A stretch of 64,000 nt of DNA, taken from NCBI RefSeq assembly GCF_001547895.1, contig NZ_AP014627.1, positions 5,335,501 to 5,399,500 on the forward strand, written 5' to 3'. Positions 36,119 to 43,599 of the stretch are shown here, in pieces. Numbering within the stretch: the first letter of the stretch is position 1; every line of letters starts with the position of its first letter. The notes under the pieces were generated by a model that saw nothing but the letters and a program-made list of their open reading frames with translations, searched no databases and was not told where the DNA came from. The translations under genes were made by a program, and so were the position numbers. The DNA is from Pseudomonas sp. Os17 (GTDB lineage Bacteria; Pseudomonadota; Gammaproteobacteria; Pseudomonadales; Pseudomonadaceae).

Positions 36119-36874
36119 TCAGGAGAGTTCGGCGGCGCCCTGGCGCGCATAGCGGTTCTGGGCCCAGGCCGCGCCGACAATCATCACCAGCAGAATCCCC
36201 GCCAGTACCGCCGACGAGCCGATGGTGCCGAAATCCAGCCCGCCCTTTTCATGGGGCTTGGTGAGGAAGTCGCCCAGGGTGGCGCCGAACGGCCGGGTCA
36301 GCACGAAGGCCACCCAGAACAGCAGCACCGACGAGAGCCGGGTGAGGTACTTGAGCAGGACCACCACGGCAATGGTCGAGCCGATCAGCAACGCCCCGCC
36401 GGCAAAACCCAGCCCCGAATCGTCCGCCAGGTAATCGCCCAGGGCGGTGCCCAGGGTGTTGGAAAACAGGATCGCCATCCAATAGAACAGCTCGCCGCGA
36501 AAGGTCTGGATCCTGTTGACGTTCAGCGAGTCGCCACTCAGGCGCCAGGCGGCGAAGATCGCCAGCAGCATCCCGATCAGGATCAGCGAGCCACTGGCAT
36601 AGCCCAGGCCCAGGGTGCGGTCCATGAAGTCCGACAGGGTGGTGCCGGCGGTACTGGTGGAGAGAATCACCATCCAGTACAGCACCGGGTTGTAGGTCTT
36701 GGACCACAGCTGGGTGACCAGGGTCAGCAGGAACACGCTGATCAGGATCATCGAGCTGATGGCGTAACCGACATTGAGGGTCATCGACAGCAGATCACCG
36801 GCGGTTTCCCCCAAGGTTGTCGCGCAGATTTTCATGACCCAGAAGGCCAGGGTGATCTGGGGAAGTTTGTTCAT
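36119..36874 (-). CDS. Four-repeat membrane protein (COG4705-like)
   Basis: The 251-residue protein has eight to nine membrane helices and is built from four related segments: KICATTLGETAGDLLS, ILSTSTAGTTLSDFMD, ILFSNTLGTALGDYLA and VLTRPFGATLGDFLTK, each with a T-x-x-G-x-x-x-x-D core near the end of one helix. This fits an uncharacterised family of inner membrane proteins (COG4705). The repeated T/G/D cores could form a binding site for an ion, but no substrate is known. It is divergent from the 13-residue repeat protein gene. Ribosome site GGAG upstream of the ATG at 36874. Confidence 0.8.
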   Translation of the reverse strand: MNKLPQITLAFWVMKICATTLGETAGDLLSMTLNVGYAISSMILISVFLLTLVTQLWSKTYNPVLYWMVILSTSTAGTTLSDFMDRTLGLGYASGSLILIGMLLAIFAAWRLSGDSLNVNRIQTFRGELFYWMAILFSNTLGTALGDYLADDSGLGFAGGALLIGSTIAVVVLLKYLTRLSSVLLFWVAFVLTRPFGATLGDFLTKPHEKGGLDFGTIGSSAVLAGILLVMIVGAAWAQNRYARQGAAELS

Positions 36875-36978
36875 TGATCAAGGAGCTCCAAGGGTCGCAT
36901 TCAAAATGGCCTGTCGTGGGTTGCAGACCTGCGCGAAGGCTGAAGGCTCGGGGGTGAAAAATAGGTCGGGGGCGAATG

Positions 36979-37000
36979 AAAAAACCGTTGATGGTTTTTT
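36979..37000. other. A/T-rich hairpin in the leader of the four-repeat membrane protein
   Basis: AAAAAACC pairs with GGTTTTTT over a six-base loop. On either strand it has an A-run and a T-run, so it may be a weak terminator or attenuator about 105 bp before the ATG of the gene on the minus strand. Confidence 0.35.
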
Positions 37001-37072
37001 TAATCCTTTCCTGCCCCATGGACTGAGCCATTAACGGTCAGTTAATGCCGGCTCCTTAGGCTGCTACTGAAT

Positions 37073-37088
37073 CCAAGTTGCGACTTGG
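37073..37088. promoter_or_regulatory. Palindrome CCAAGT-TGCG-ACTTGG, candidate operator
   Basis: A perfect 6-bp inverted repeat with a four-base centre lies near the middle of the divergent spacer, 188 bp from the repeat protein ATG and 199 bp from the membrane protein ATG. Such a position suits a shared regulator. The regulator is unknown. Confidence 0.4.
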
Positions 37089-37260
37089 TGCGTATCTGTA
37101 ATGAGGCCTGAATGCGCTGATCGGCGGTGAGTGACGCCCCTATACACATCGATAAATTAGATTTTAATAAGCATTTATTTGCGCTTTTTAATCAACTTTA
37201 TCGGAGTAGGATTCACATCAAGCCCAACGCAAACACCTCAACGAACCCGGAGACACCGCC

Positions 37261-37635
37261 ATGAAAACCAAACTGATCCTCGCCCTGACCCTGTCGGTAC
37301 TGGCTGCCAACACCTTCGCTGCCGACGGTTACGACCGCACCGGTTCCGCCACCCTCGCCGCCGATGGTTACGACCGCACCGGTTCCGCCACTCTCGCTGC
37401 CGATGGCTACGACCGCACCGGTTCCGCCACCTTCGCCGCCGATGGCTACGACCGCACCGGTTCCGCCACCTTCGCGGCCGACGGCTACGACCGCACCGGT
37501 TCCGCCACCTTCGCCGCCGACGGCTACGACCGCACCGGTTCCGCCACCTTCGCCGCCGACGGCTACGACCGCACCGGTTCCGCCACCTTCGCGGCCGACG
37601 GTTACGATCGCACCGGTTCCGCCACCATCAGCTGA
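37261..37635 (+). CDS. Exported protein of eight 13-residue tandem repeats
   Basis: The 124-residue protein has a signal peptide at residues 1-20 ending NTFA, then exactly eight copies of ADGYDRTGSAT followed by LA, FA or, at the end, IS; nothing else remains. Each unit is 39 bp, and 8 x 39 fills 37321-37632. The boundary between repeats, TFA then ADGYD, is the same as the predicted signal-peptidase site, TFA then ADGYD. The mature protein is small, hydrophilic and rich in D, R, G and T. I recognise no function. Ribosome site GGAG precedes the ATG; a terminator follows. Confidence 0.8.
   Translation: MKTKLILALTLSVLAANTFAADGYDRTGSATLAADGYDRTGSATLAADGYDRTGSATFAADGYDRTGSATFAADGYDRTGSATFAADGYDRTGSATFAADGYDRTGSATFAADGYDRTGSATIS
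37321..37632 (+). repeat. 39-bp tandem repeat, eight copies
   Basis: Eight in-frame units begin with GCCGACGGTTACGACCGCAC or close variants; differences are mostly synonymous C/T or G/C third positions plus the L/F/I codon. The array runs from the codon after the signal peptide to the stop. Confidence 0.95.
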
Positions 37636-37654
37636 TCGACTCACCTGACATCAC

Positions 37655-37683
37655 AGCCCGGCTTCGGCCGGGCTTAGTCTTTT
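37655..37683 (+). terminator. Rho-independent terminator after the repeat protein
   Basis: AGCCCGGC-TTCG-GCCGGGCT forms an eight-base stem with a stable TTCG loop, followed by TAGTCTTTT. Confidence 0.75.
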
Positions 37684-37800
37684 GTGCTCCGCCAACATCC
37701 CCCGTCAGCGGCCTAAACCGGGGTTTGGAACGCTGGAATTCGAGCAGTGCGCACTGCACTATGGCGCCCTTCACTCGCCCCACAGCAGGAGCCTTGAGCC

Positions 37801-38430
37801 ATGTCCGACGATATCCACTTCTACCAACCCGCCCTGGGCCACGGTCTGCCCCATGACCCGTTCAATGCCATCGTCGGCCCGCGCCCCATCGGCTGGATCT
37901 CTTCCCAGGATGCACAAGGCCGGCTGAACCTGGCGCCTTACAGCTTCTTCAATGCCTTCAACTACATTCCACCGATCATCGGGTTCTCCAGCGTCGGGCG
38001 CAAAGACAGCCTGAACAACATCGAGGCCACCGGTGAATTCGCCTGGAACCTGGCCACCCGGCCACTGGCCGAGCAGATGAACCAGAGCTGCGCCGCGGTT
38101 GCGCCCGAGGTCGACGAGTTCGCCCTGGCCGGCCTGACGCCCGTGGCGTCGAAGGTCATCAGTGTGCCGCGGGTAGCCGAGAGCCCGGTGTCCTTCGAGT
38201 GCAAGGTCACCCAGATCATTCAATTGCAGCGGGCGGACCAAGAGCTGGTGCCGAGCTGGCTGATCCTCGGCGAGGTGGTCGCCGTGCATATCGCCAAGTG
38301 GCTGCTCAAGGACGGGATCTACGACACCGCCGCGGCAGAACCGATTCTGCGCGGCGGCGGACCGGCGGATTACTTCCAGCTGGGGCCGGAAGCGTTGTTC
38401 AAGATGCACCGCCCGGGGGCGGTCAAGTAG
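37801..38430 (+). CDS. Flavin reductase family protein (FMN-binding split barrel)
   Basis: The 209-residue protein has the flavin-reductase-like FMN-binding pattern: PRPIGWISSQDAQGRLNLAPYSFFN, by position residues about 27-51, followed by GRKDSLNNIEATGEFAWNL. These proteins bind FMN and often reduce it for a partner monooxygenase or act as oxygen-insensitive oxidoreductases. No flavin monooxygenase gene is beside it; a small ABM-type monooxygenase is 300 bp away on the other strand. Cytoplasmic. The ATG at 37801 follows GGAGCCTTGAGCC. Confidence 0.85.
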   Translation: MSDDIHFYQPALGHGLPHDPFNAIVGPRPIGWISSQDAQGRLNLAPYSFFNAFNYIPPIIGFSSVGRKDSLNNIEATGEFAWNLATRPLAEQMNQSCAAVAPEVDEFALAGLTPVASKVISVPRVAESPVSFECKVTQIIQLQRADQELVPSWLILGEVVAVHIAKWLLKDGIYDTAAAEPILRGGGPADYFQLGPEALFKMHRPGAVK

Positions 38431-38439
38431 CGCGACGAA

Positions 38440-38679
38440 TCAGTCGGCTTTCCAGCTCAATTCGCCGTCCTGATCGACGTCGGCCAGCTGTTCGAGTTGT
38501 TGTGCGGCAGCCTGGTCGGCGTCATGAGCAGTCTTGAACCTCTGCTCATCCAGGACTTTGTGAAAGCGCGGGGCGCCCGATGCTCCGAGGGCTTTGACGG
38601 CGATGGCGGCGCTGTATCCGCCCTCCCCCGGAACCACCGCGGAAACGGCTTCGTAATGTGCAAACTCTTTGCGTGCCAT
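38440..38679 (-). CDS. Small hypothetical protein with an EF-hand-like loop
   Basis: From the ATG at 38679 the protein has 79 residues, soluble and acidic toward the C-terminus. The end contains DVDQDGELSWKAD, which resembles the D-x-D-x-D-G start of a calcium-binding EF-hand or dockerin loop, though no full EF-hand is present. Weak AGGAC ribosome site. It is downstream of the ABM monooxygenase gene on the same strand by 42 bp. The family is not recognised. Confidence 0.6.
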   Translation of the reverse strand: MARKEFAHYEAVSAVVPGEGGYSAAIAVKALGASGAPRFHKVLDEQRFKTAHDADQAAAQQLEQLADVDQDGELSWKAD

Positions 38680-38721
38680 GTTGCAAGTCCTGGCCAATGA
38701 AAAGTCGGCCATTCTAAACCT

Positions 38722-39087
38722 TCAACTGGCCAGCTTGTGCAGCGGTGCACGCTGCAGTTGGGGGTATTCGCCATGGGCTTGCAGCGCCGACACCGTACCG
38801 AAGGTATGAAAATCCAGGCTGTTGACCACCAGGTCCTGCACCAGCTCGGCAAAGATCGCCATGGCCGGCGAGCTGAAATAGGCGGTCATCGCCTGCTGGC
38901 TGCTCCAGAAACCGGACACCAGCCACAGGTCGGCATCACACTGCGAATGCTGCAGGGCGAAGTGCAGGCAACCACTGGCCTGGCGCGACGGTTCGATCAG
39001 GCTGCTCAAGCGCGCACCCAGTTCCTTGGAACGCCCGGCCCGGGCTCGGACAAAGGCCATGTGACTGACCGGAATATGCGTGGACAT
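38722..39087 (-). CDS. Antibiotic biosynthesis monooxygenase (ABM) domain protein
   Basis: The 121-residue protein shows the dimeric alpha/beta-barrel pattern of the ABM family: VSHMAFVRARAGRSKELGARL, by position residues about 7-27, then SGCLHFALQHSQCDADLWLVSGFWSS and an AYFSSPAMAIFAELVQDLV helix region. Members oxidise or degrade small aromatics without metal or flavin; the substrate here is unknown. The ribosome site GGGAGG precedes the ATG. It is divergent from the AraC gene, which probably regulates it. Confidence 0.78.
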   Translation of the reverse strand: MSTHIPVSHMAFVRARAGRSKELGARLSSLIEPSRQASGCLHFALQHSQCDADLWLVSGFWSSQQAMTAYFSSPAMAIFAELVQDLVVNSLDFHTFGTVSALQAHGEYPQLQRAPLHKLAS

Positions 39088-39415
39088 GTGCGACCCTCCC
39101 AGGGTGTTGTCGAGGCAGCCGGGGACGGGCTGCGACAGGATCAACGATACGGGGCGGGCCCTTTCGCGCGTTAGTCGATTTCTGCCGTTGATTTGCCCAA
39201 TCCTGCGACCAGCCGCTTTCTCCATCGCTTGGGCGGCGGCATGGGGCAAAAGCGTTACCGCGGCGTTTCAAGCAAGTGACGCGCCCGGGCGTCGGCGCCT
39301 CTTGTCTATCCCGCGCGTAAGCAGCAGGATCAGGCAAGTTTTACGCAGGATTCGCCTACCCGCGACTCTTGCACAAACTTAAGCTGTGCCGACTGCAAAC
39401 ACCCCGAGGCGCCCC
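39088..39415. other. Divergent spacer between the ABM and AraC genes
   Basis: This 328-bp spacer probably holds both promoters. I see no strong palindrome or clear -10/-35 pair. It includes GCACAAACTTAAGCTGTGC at 39371-39389, an imperfect palindrome with CTTAAG at its centre. No gene. Confidence 0.4.
39371..39389. promoter_or_regulatory. Imperfect palindrome upstream of the AraC gene
   Basis: GCACAAACTTAAGCTGTGC is an imperfect inverted repeat (GCACA...TGTGC around ACTTAAGC) ending 26 bp before the AraC ATG. It could be an operator for autoregulation. The evidence is position and symmetry only. Confidence 0.35.
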
Positions 39416-40345
39416 ATGTCATCACTGGATACCCTGCCGCCGCCCCTGGCTCCGGAGATGGAACGCCAGCGCGTGGAACTGGCCGCGATCATCGCGCGCA
39501 ACACCACCGAAGACGGCAGCTACGCCACTGCCATCGACTCGCTGTTCGTCTCGCGCCACAGCACCTCCCATCACTTCGGCTCGGTGCTGGCGCAACCAGC
39601 GCTGTGCATCATGGCCCAGGGCCGCAAGGAAGTGCGCCTGGCCGATGAAAGCTACAACTACGACCCGCTGAATTACCTGGTGGTCTCGGTTTCCGTACCG
39701 CTGAGCGGCAAGGTGGCGATCGTGTCGCCGCAGGAGCCGATCCTGGCCCTGCGCCTGGACATCGACCCCGGCGAAATCAATGCGCTGATCGCCGATGCCG
39801 GCCCCCTCGGCGTCCCTGCCCGGCCCACCGGGCGCGGCCTGTACGTGGAACGCCTGGACCCGGCGATGCTCGACGCGGTGCTGCGCCTGACCCGCCTGCT
39901 GGACACCCCGAAAGACATCGCCATGCTCGCGCCCCTGGTGCGCCGGGAAATTCTCTATCGCCTGCTGCGCAGCCCCCAGGGCCACCGCCTGTATGAGATC
40001 GCCACCGCCAACAGCCAGGGCCACCGGGTCAACCAGGCCATCAAGTGGCTCAACGGCAATTTCGTCCACCCGCTGCGCATCGATGAGCTGGCCCGGGAAG
40101 TCAACCTGAGCGTGTCGACCCTGCACCACCGCTTCAAGGCGATGACCGCCATGAGTCCCTTGCAGTACCAGAAACAGCTGCGCCTGCAGGAAGCCCGGCG
40201 CTTGATGCTGGCCGAAGGGCTGGAAGCTTCGGCGGCGGGTTACCGGGTCGGCTATGAAAGCCCGTCGCAATTCAGCCGCGAATACAGTCGGTTGTTCGGC
40301 GCGCCGCCGTTGCGGGACATGGCGCGCCTGCGGGTTGGCGGGTAG
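39416..40345 (+). CDS. AraC family transcriptional regulator (AraC_N cupin type)
   Basis: The 309-residue protein has an N-terminal cupin-like AraC_N domain (LCIMAQGRKEVRLADESYNYDP, by position about residues 63-84) and a C-terminal double helix-turn-helix with LAREVNLSVSTLHHRFKAMT and AASAAGYRVGYESPSQFSREYSRLFG, by position about 217-295. This is the pattern of activators of small oxidoreductase or monooxygenase genes. The ABM gene on the opposite strand is the natural first target. The ligand is unknown. ATG at 39416 after CCGAGGCGCCCC. Confidence 0.88.
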   Translation: MSSLDTLPPPLAPEMERQRVELAAIIARNTTEDGSYATAIDSLFVSRHSTSHHFGSVLAQPALCIMAQGRKEVRLADESYNYDPLNYLVVSVSVPLSGKVAIVSPQEPILALRLDIDPGEINALIADAGPLGVPARPTGRGLYVERLDPAMLDAVLRLTRLLDTPKDIAMLAPLVRREILYRLLRSPQGHRLYEIATANSQGHRVNQAIKWLNGNFVHPLRIDELAREVNLSVSTLHHRFKAMTAMSPLQYQKQLRLQEARRLMLAEGLEASAAGYRVGYESPSQFSREYSRLFGAPPLRDMARLRVGG

Positions 40346-40350
40346 CTCGG

Positions 40351-40379
40351 GTTCGCCAGAACACGCCGGCGCCTACAGG
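40351..40379 (-). repeat. REP remnant at the aldehyde dehydrogenase stop codon
   Basis: On the minus strand it starts CTGTAGGCGCCGGCGTGTTC and ends GGCGAAC, which matches the head and tail of the REP copies but with a broken palindrome. The TAG is the stop codon of the aldehyde dehydrogenase gene. Confidence 0.5.
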
Positions 40380-41821
40380 GCGCGGATGACGTGCTTGAGT
40401 TCCTGGAACGCCTGCAGGCCCCAGGGGCCCAGTTCGCGGCCGATGCTGCTCTGCTTGTAACCGCCCCAGGCGGTCTGGGGAAAGATCACCTGGGGCGCGT
40501 TGATCCATACCAGGCCGGCCTGCAAGGCATTGGCGACCCGTTCGGCATTGTCCAGGTCCGCTCCCACCACGCTGGCCACCAGGCCGAACTCGCTGTCGTT
40601 GGCCAGCGCGATCGCCTCCTGTTCGCTGCTGAAGCTGCGCACGCAAAGCACCGGGCCAAAGATCTCTTCGCGCCACAGGGCGCTGTCCAGCGGCACTTCG
40701 GTGAACACCGTGGGCTGGATGAAAAAGCCCTGGGCCAACCCCACCGGACGGCCGCCGCCACACACCAGCCTGGCGCCGACATTCAAGCCGCGCTCGATGT
40801 GCGCCAGCACGCGCCGGTATTGCGCCTGGTTGACCAGGGGGCCCATGGTCACCTCCGGGTCGCACGGGTCGCCCACCCGAATAGCCTCGGTCCGGGCCTT
40901 GAGCCGCAAGAGGAATTCATCGGCCAGTTCGTCGGCGACCAACACCCGGCTGGTGGCCGAGCACATCTGCCCGGCATTGAAGAAACCGCCGCCACAGGCC
41001 AGTTCCACCGCCAGGCCCAGGTCGGCATCGGCCAGCACCAGCAAGGATGACTTGCCGCCCAGTTCCAGGCTCACGCCCTTGACGGTTTCCGCCGCCCGCT
41101 GCATGACCTGGACCCCCACCGCATTGCTGCCGGTGAAGGAAATCTTCGCCACGCGCGGGTCCGCCGCCAACGGCGCGCCCACCGCCAGGCCGGTGCCGCA
41201 CACCAGGTTGAACACGCCATCGGGCAAGCCGCTGTCGGCAATGATCGCCGCCAGCTCCAGCTCCGCCAGCGGGGTCACTTCCGAAGGCTTGAGCACCACG
41301 CAACAGCCCGCCGCCAGAGCGGGCGCGAGCTTCCAGGCGGTGGTGACCATGGGGAAGTTCCACGGCACGATCAGCCCGACCACGCCACAGGGCTCGCGGC
41401 GCAAGCGGGCGCTGAAGTCGGCGCTGGGCAGCGCCACCTCGGTGTCCTGGGTCCGGTCCAGACCCTCGGCCAGCCCGGCGTAATAGTCGAAGGTGGCAAT
41501 CACATCGTCCACGTCCATTGCGGCTTCGAACTGCGGCTTGCCGTTGTTGCTCGACTGCAAGTGCATCAGGCGCTCACGGCGCTCGGCGACGCCGCGGGCA
41601 ATCCTGCGCAGCACCGCGGCACGCTCGGCCCCACTGCTTTGAGACCAGCGCGCAAAACTTTGGGTGGCGGCCTGCAATGCCTGATCCACCGCCTCGGCAC
41701 CGCCCCCCGCCACCTGCGCCAGCGGGGCCTCGGTAACGGGGCTGATGACCTGCAACAACGCGTCGCCCGCCGACCATTGGCCGTCGATGTACAGCCCGTT
41801 CAACACCGCTTGCGCGCTCAT
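40373..41821 (-). CDS. Aldehyde dehydrogenase, probably 4-guanidinobutyraldehyde dehydrogenase
   Basis: The 482-residue protein is a betaine-aldehyde-type ALDH with N155 in PWNF, the general base E253 in LELGGKS and catalytic C287 in NAGQMCSAT, the last also in the form seen in amino-aldehyde dehydrogenases. It follows aruI with a four-base ATGA overlap, so it is translated together with the decarboxylase that makes 4-guanidinobutyraldehyde; oxidation to 4-guanidinobutyrate is the natural assignment. NAD(P)-dependent and cytoplasmic. The stop lies in a REP remnant. Substrate is inferred from context; ALDHs of this type are broad. Confidence 0.85.
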   Translation of the reverse strand: MSAQAVLNGLYIDGQWSAGDALLQVISPVTEAPLAQVAGGGAEAVDQALQAATQSFARWSQSSGAERAAVLRRIARGVAERRERLMHLQSSNNGKPQFEAAMDVDDVIATFDYYAGLAEGLDRTQDTEVALPSADFSARLRREPCGVVGLIVPWNFPMVTTAWKLAPALAAGCCVVLKPSEVTPLAELELAAIIADSGLPDGVFNLVCGTGLAVGAPLAADPRVAKISFTGSNAVGVQVMQRAAETVKGVSLELGGKSSLLVLADADLGLAVELACGGGFFNAGQMCSATSRVLVADELADEFLLRLKARTEAIRVGDPCDPEVTMGPLVNQAQYRRVLAHIERGLNVGARLVCGGGRPVGLAQGFFIQPTVFTEVPLDSALWREEIFGPVLCVRSFSSEQEAIALANDSEFGLVASVVGADLDNAERVANALQAGLVWINAPQVIFPQTAWGGYKQSSIGRELGPWGLQAFQELKHVIRAL

Positions 41822-43455
41822 GCCGTGACTCCCTGGGTCCAGCGGTTCTGGTCGATTTCAATCAGGGTCGGACCCTGGCGATCCACCGCCGCACGCAATG
41901 CCGCACGCAGTTGCTCGGCGGTGTCGATGCGCTCGGCGGCGCACCCCAGGCCCTTGGCCACGGCAATGAAATCCGGGGTGTAGATGTCGACGCCCACCGG
42001 CTCGATGGCGCGGTTGACCATGTATTTCTTGATCTCTTCGTAGCCCTGGTTATTCCACAGCAGGACGATGATCGGGGTCTGCGCCTCTACCGCGCAGGCC
42101 AGTTCCGCGAGCGTGAACTGCAAGCCACCGTCGCCGATCAGGCAGGCCACCGGCCGGCGCTGGCTGGGCTGCGAGCCGCCGCCGAGCCAGGCACCAATCG
42201 CCGCCGGCAAGGCATAACCCAAGGTGCCGTAGCCGGTGGAGGCATTGAACCAGCGTCGTGGCCGCTCGGGGTTGAAGGTCAGGTTGCCGCTGTACACCGG
42301 CTGGGTGGAATCGCCCACCACGACGATCTCCGGCAACTCCTTGAGCACGGTTGCCAGCAACCGGGTCTGGGCCCGGGTCGGCGCGTCCCACAGGCCTTCG
42401 AGTTCGCTGCGCAGAGCCGCAGCCCGAACCGGGCCCCAATCGGTGCTCCGGGCACTCAAGGGCTGGCGCGACAATTCTGCCAGCAGCGCTTGGGCTGCAA
42501 TCTGTGCGTCGGCCACCAGTGCCACTTTCGGCGGGTAGTTGCGCACGGTCTGGTCGGGGTCGATATCGATGCGCAGCAAGGCACCGGGAATTTCAAAACC
42601 ACCGGCGAAGGTCACGTCATAGTCGGTTTCCGCCAGTTCGGTGCCGATGGCCAGCACCACGTCGGCCTCCGCCACCAGGGCCCGGGTCGCCACCAGCGAC
42701 TGGGTGGAGCCGATCAGCAGCGGATGCGCCGACGGCAGCAGGCCCTTGGCGTTGATGGTCAAGGCCACCGGCGCTTGCAGCCGTTCCGCCAGGTGGGTCA
42801 GGGCCTCTGCGGCGTCAATGGCGCCACCACCGGCCAGAATCAACGGCCGCTTGGCGTTGGCCAACAGCTGGCTCATCTGCGCGATGGCCGCCGGGGCGGC
42901 GCCGGCACGGGCGATCTGCACCGGCTCGCAAGCCAGCAAGTGGTCGGCTTCCTGGACCAGCACATCGAGGGGAATCTCGATGTGCACCGGCCGTGGACGC
43001 CCGGCCTGGAACAGGGCGAAGGCCCGGGCCAGCACTGCCGGCAGCTCGTCGGCGCTCATCAGGGTATGGGAAAACGCCGCCACGCCACTGACCAGCGCAC
43101 TCTGGTTGGGCAACTCGTGCAGCTTGCCGCGTCCGCCGCCCAGTTGGCTGCGGGTCTGCACGCTGGAGATCACCAGCATCGGGATCGAGTCGGCGTAGGC
43201 CTGGCCCATGGCGGTGGTGATGTTGGTCATGCCGGGACCGGTGATGATGAAACACACGCCGGGCTTGCCACGGGTGCGGGCGTAGCCATCGGCCATGAAA
43301 CCGGCCCCCTGTTCATGCCGTGGGGTGACGTGCTTGATGGAAGAACGGGCCAGGCCGCGGTACAGCTCGACCGTATGCACCCCCGGAATGCCGAACACCT
43401 GCTCGACGCCATAGCCCTCGAGTAACTTGACCAGTACTTCACCGCACGTCGCCAT
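41818..43455 (-). CDS. aruI: 5-Guanidino-2-oxopentanoate (2-ketoarginine) decarboxylase
   Basis: The 545-residue protein is a thiamine diphosphate enzyme with E48 in PRHEQGAGFMADGYAR and the cofactor motif starting GDGGLQFTLAELA and ending WNN. The whole sequence follows AruI of the arginine transaminase pathway, which decarboxylates 2-ketoarginine to 4-guanidinobutyraldehyde. No aruH transaminase gene is adjacent, so it must be elsewhere or another aminotransferase is used. The start MATCGEVLVKLLEGYGV follows an AAGAAGGG ribosome site. It is divergent from a LysR gene that likely controls it. Confidence 0.85.
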   Translation of the reverse strand: MATCGEVLVKLLEGYGVEQVFGIPGVHTVELYRGLARSSIKHVTPRHEQGAGFMADGYARTRGKPGVCFIITGPGMTNITTAMGQAYADSIPMLVISSVQTRSQLGGGRGKLHELPNQSALVSGVAAFSHTLMSADELPAVLARAFALFQAGRPRPVHIEIPLDVLVQEADHLLACEPVQIARAGAAPAAIAQMSQLLANAKRPLILAGGGAIDAAEALTHLAERLQAPVALTINAKGLLPSAHPLLIGSTQSLVATRALVAEADVVLAIGTELAETDYDVTFAGGFEIPGALLRIDIDPDQTVRNYPPKVALVADAQIAAQALLAELSRQPLSARSTDWGPVRAAALRSELEGLWDAPTRAQTRLLATVLKELPEIVVVGDSTQPVYSGNLTFNPERPRRWFNASTGYGTLGYALPAAIGAWLGGGSQPSQRRPVACLIGDGGLQFTLAELACAVEAQTPIIVLLWNNQGYEEIKKYMVNRAIEPVGVDIYTPDFIAVAKGLGCAAERIDTAEQLRAALRAAVDRQGPTLIEIDQNRWTQGVTA

Positions 43456-43599
43456 CTCATCGCCCTTCTTGTTGATTGGATACCCGGCGGGCGCCACTGC
43501 CGGGCGCCGGGAGAGGGCTATTGGAACGGCGCGCCGGTAGCCGCAACAATGGATAAAAAGTCATACTAGCCATGTCCCCACGTCATGCCTTGGCTCCCC

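Larger units (their letters stand above)
36875..37260. other. Divergent regulatory spacer between two unusual genes
   Basis: This 386-bp spacer holds a weak hairpin AAAAAACC-GTTGAT-GGTTTTTT at 36979-37000, a palindrome CCAAGT-TGCG-ACTTGG at 37073-37088, and a very AT-rich stretch at 37150-37200 that includes TAAATTAGATTTTAATAAGC upstream of the repeat protein gene. Nothing in it looks like a gene or a known riboswitch. Confidence 0.55.

Noticed and set aside
35327..36877. A 516-codon open frame across kgtP and the next gene
   Set aside because: It runs out of frame through kgtP and antisense to the four-repeat membrane protein; composition is R/H/P-rich.
36875..37020. A riboswitch in the leader of the four-repeat membrane protein gene
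   Set aside because: I compared it with the general shape of metal riboswitches and found no conserved core; only a weak A/T hairpin is present.
37213..37644. A Gly/Val-rich repeated frame opposite the 13-residue repeat gene
   Set aside because: Both strands of the 39-bp array are open because 39 is a multiple of three. Only the plus strand has a signal peptide and a ribosome site.
41911..43425. A 504-codon frame opposite aruI
   Set aside because: Antisense shadow of the decarboxylase gene.
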